A stretch of DNA of 6,024 nucleotides from NCBI GenBank assembly GCA_900555875.1, contig USNB01000076.1:1-6024 (forward strand). The letters are read 5' to 3'. This document shows, in pieces, positions 5,505 to 6,024 of this stretch. Origin of the DNA: an uncultured Eubacteriales bacterium. Lineage in GTDB: Bacteria > Bacillota > Clostridia > Christensenellales > Pumilibacteraceae. Made by a program: the position numbers and the translations under genes. The first letter of the stretch is position 1, and every line of letters begins with the position of its first letter. The notes beneath the pieces are model-generated. The model was not told the DNA's origin, ran no database searches, and saw nothing but the letters and a program-made list of their open reading frames with translations.

Positions 5505-6024
5505 TCAGTCCGCCGTTCTCCTGATGTCCGCGCCGAGAGCGGCGAGCTTTCCGGAGAAATCGAAATAACCGCGATCTATGTGCTCGAGTCCGCTTACCAC
5601 GCTCGTTCCCTCGGCGCGGAGCGCCGCAAGGACCAGCGCGGCTCCTCCGCGCAGATCTTCCGCCTTGACTTCGGCGCCGTGGAGCGGTCGCCCCCTGACC
5701 GTGGCGGCTCTGCCGCATACGGTTATGTCGGCGCCCATCAAACGAAGCTGAGGGATATGACGGAACCTGTTTTCAAACATATTCTCTATTATGTATGATG
5801 TGCCGCCTGCGACTGCCGCGAGCGAAGTGGCAGGCGACTGCAGATCGGTGGGAAAACCCGGGTAAGGCCGCGTCTCTATCCTTCCAGGAGCGCGCAACAT
5901 ACCGTCCGACGATACTGTAGCCCCGTCAGTCCGCTCTGTGACCGTCGCTCCTGACCTGCGCAGCATACCCGTCACTTCCGCAAGATATGAAGGATCCGCC
6001 CCGCGGACCGTCACCTCACCTCCG
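5505..6024 (-). CDS. murA: MurA, UDP-N-acetylglucosamine 1-carboxyvinyltransferase (5' end outside window)
   Basis: MurA transfers enolpyruvate from PEP to UDP-GlcNAc, the first committed step of peptidoglycan synthesis, in the cytoplasm; it is the target of fosfomycin. Only the last 172 codons are present, about 40% of a normal protein of some 420 residues; the frame is open to the right edge. Diagnostic motifs are RPYPGFPTD (catalytic aspartate at 5846-5844), ENMFENRFRHIPQLRLMGADI (starting near 5786), a RPLHGAEVKAEDLRGGAALVLA-type block ending the lid side of the C-terminal domain, and HIDRGY (5582-5565). The fosfomycin-target cysteine would be upstream and cannot be seen. The GTG at 6014 is internal and not the start. 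It ends 79 bases before ftsQ; murA next to ftsQ is a common Clostridia-type order. Confidence 0.95.
   Translation of the reverse strand, partial: GGEVTVRGADPSYLAEVTGMLRRSGATVTERTDGATVSSDGMLRAPGRIETRPYPGFPTDLQSPATSLAAVAGGTSYIIENMFENRFRHIPQLRLMGADITVCGRAATVRGRPLHGAEVKAEDLRGGAALVLAALRAEGTSVVSGLEHIDRGYFDFSGKLAALGADIRRTAD

Overview
The window comes from an endospore-forming Firmicute, most likely a Clostridia-type organism. All recognisable genes lie on the minus strand, so the biological order runs from right to left: murA (C-terminal part only), ftsQ/divIB, ftsA, ftsZ, spoIIGA, sigE, and a cupin gene cut by the left edge. Joining the division cluster ftsQ-ftsA-ftsZ to the sporulation pair spoIIGA-sigE is a hallmark of spore-forming Firmicutes. 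Placing murA directly before ftsQ is more Clostridia-like than Bacillus-like. Genes are moderately GC-rich and the gaps between transcription units are AT-rich. The species cannot be named from sequence alone.

Layout. 6024-5505: end of MurA, first committed step of peptidoglycan synthesis. 5504-5426: AT-rich gap with a good sigma-A-type promoter. 5425-2196: ftsQ, ftsA and ftsZ, tightly packed with gaps of 13 and 16 bases, closed by a strong intrinsic terminator at 2173-2142. 2141-1983: control region of the spoIIG operon, with putative Spo0A boxes and a promoter. 1982-470: spoIIGA and sigE, overlapping by 8 bases. 469-375: short gap with a promoter for the cupin gene, which starts at 374 and leaves the window.

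How the genes work together. MurA supplies cell-wall precursor; FtsQ, FtsA and FtsZ build the divisome. When the cell commits to sporulation, Spo0A~P is expected to switch on spoIIGA-sigE. SpoIIGA, a membrane aspartic protease, then removes the N-terminal pro-peptide of pro-sigma-E in the mother cell after the polar septum (itself FtsZ-dependent) has formed. The cupin gene looks like an unrelated, separately transcribed neighbour; sigG, which follows sigE in Bacillus and Clostridium, is not there.

Points worth a second look: (1) ftsQ and spoIIGA, the first genes of their units, both lack a Shine-Dalgarno sequence and both have an extended -10 element (TGnTAyAAT) ending exactly 7 bases before the ATG, which suggests leaderless mRNAs, while ftsA, ftsZ, sigE and the cupin gene all have Shine-Dalgarno sites. 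(2) FtsZ has lysine in place of a near-invariant glycine in its tubulin signature loop and an altered T7 loop. (3) FtsA has an unusual phosphate-2 motif. I see no wholly new multi-gene system in this window.
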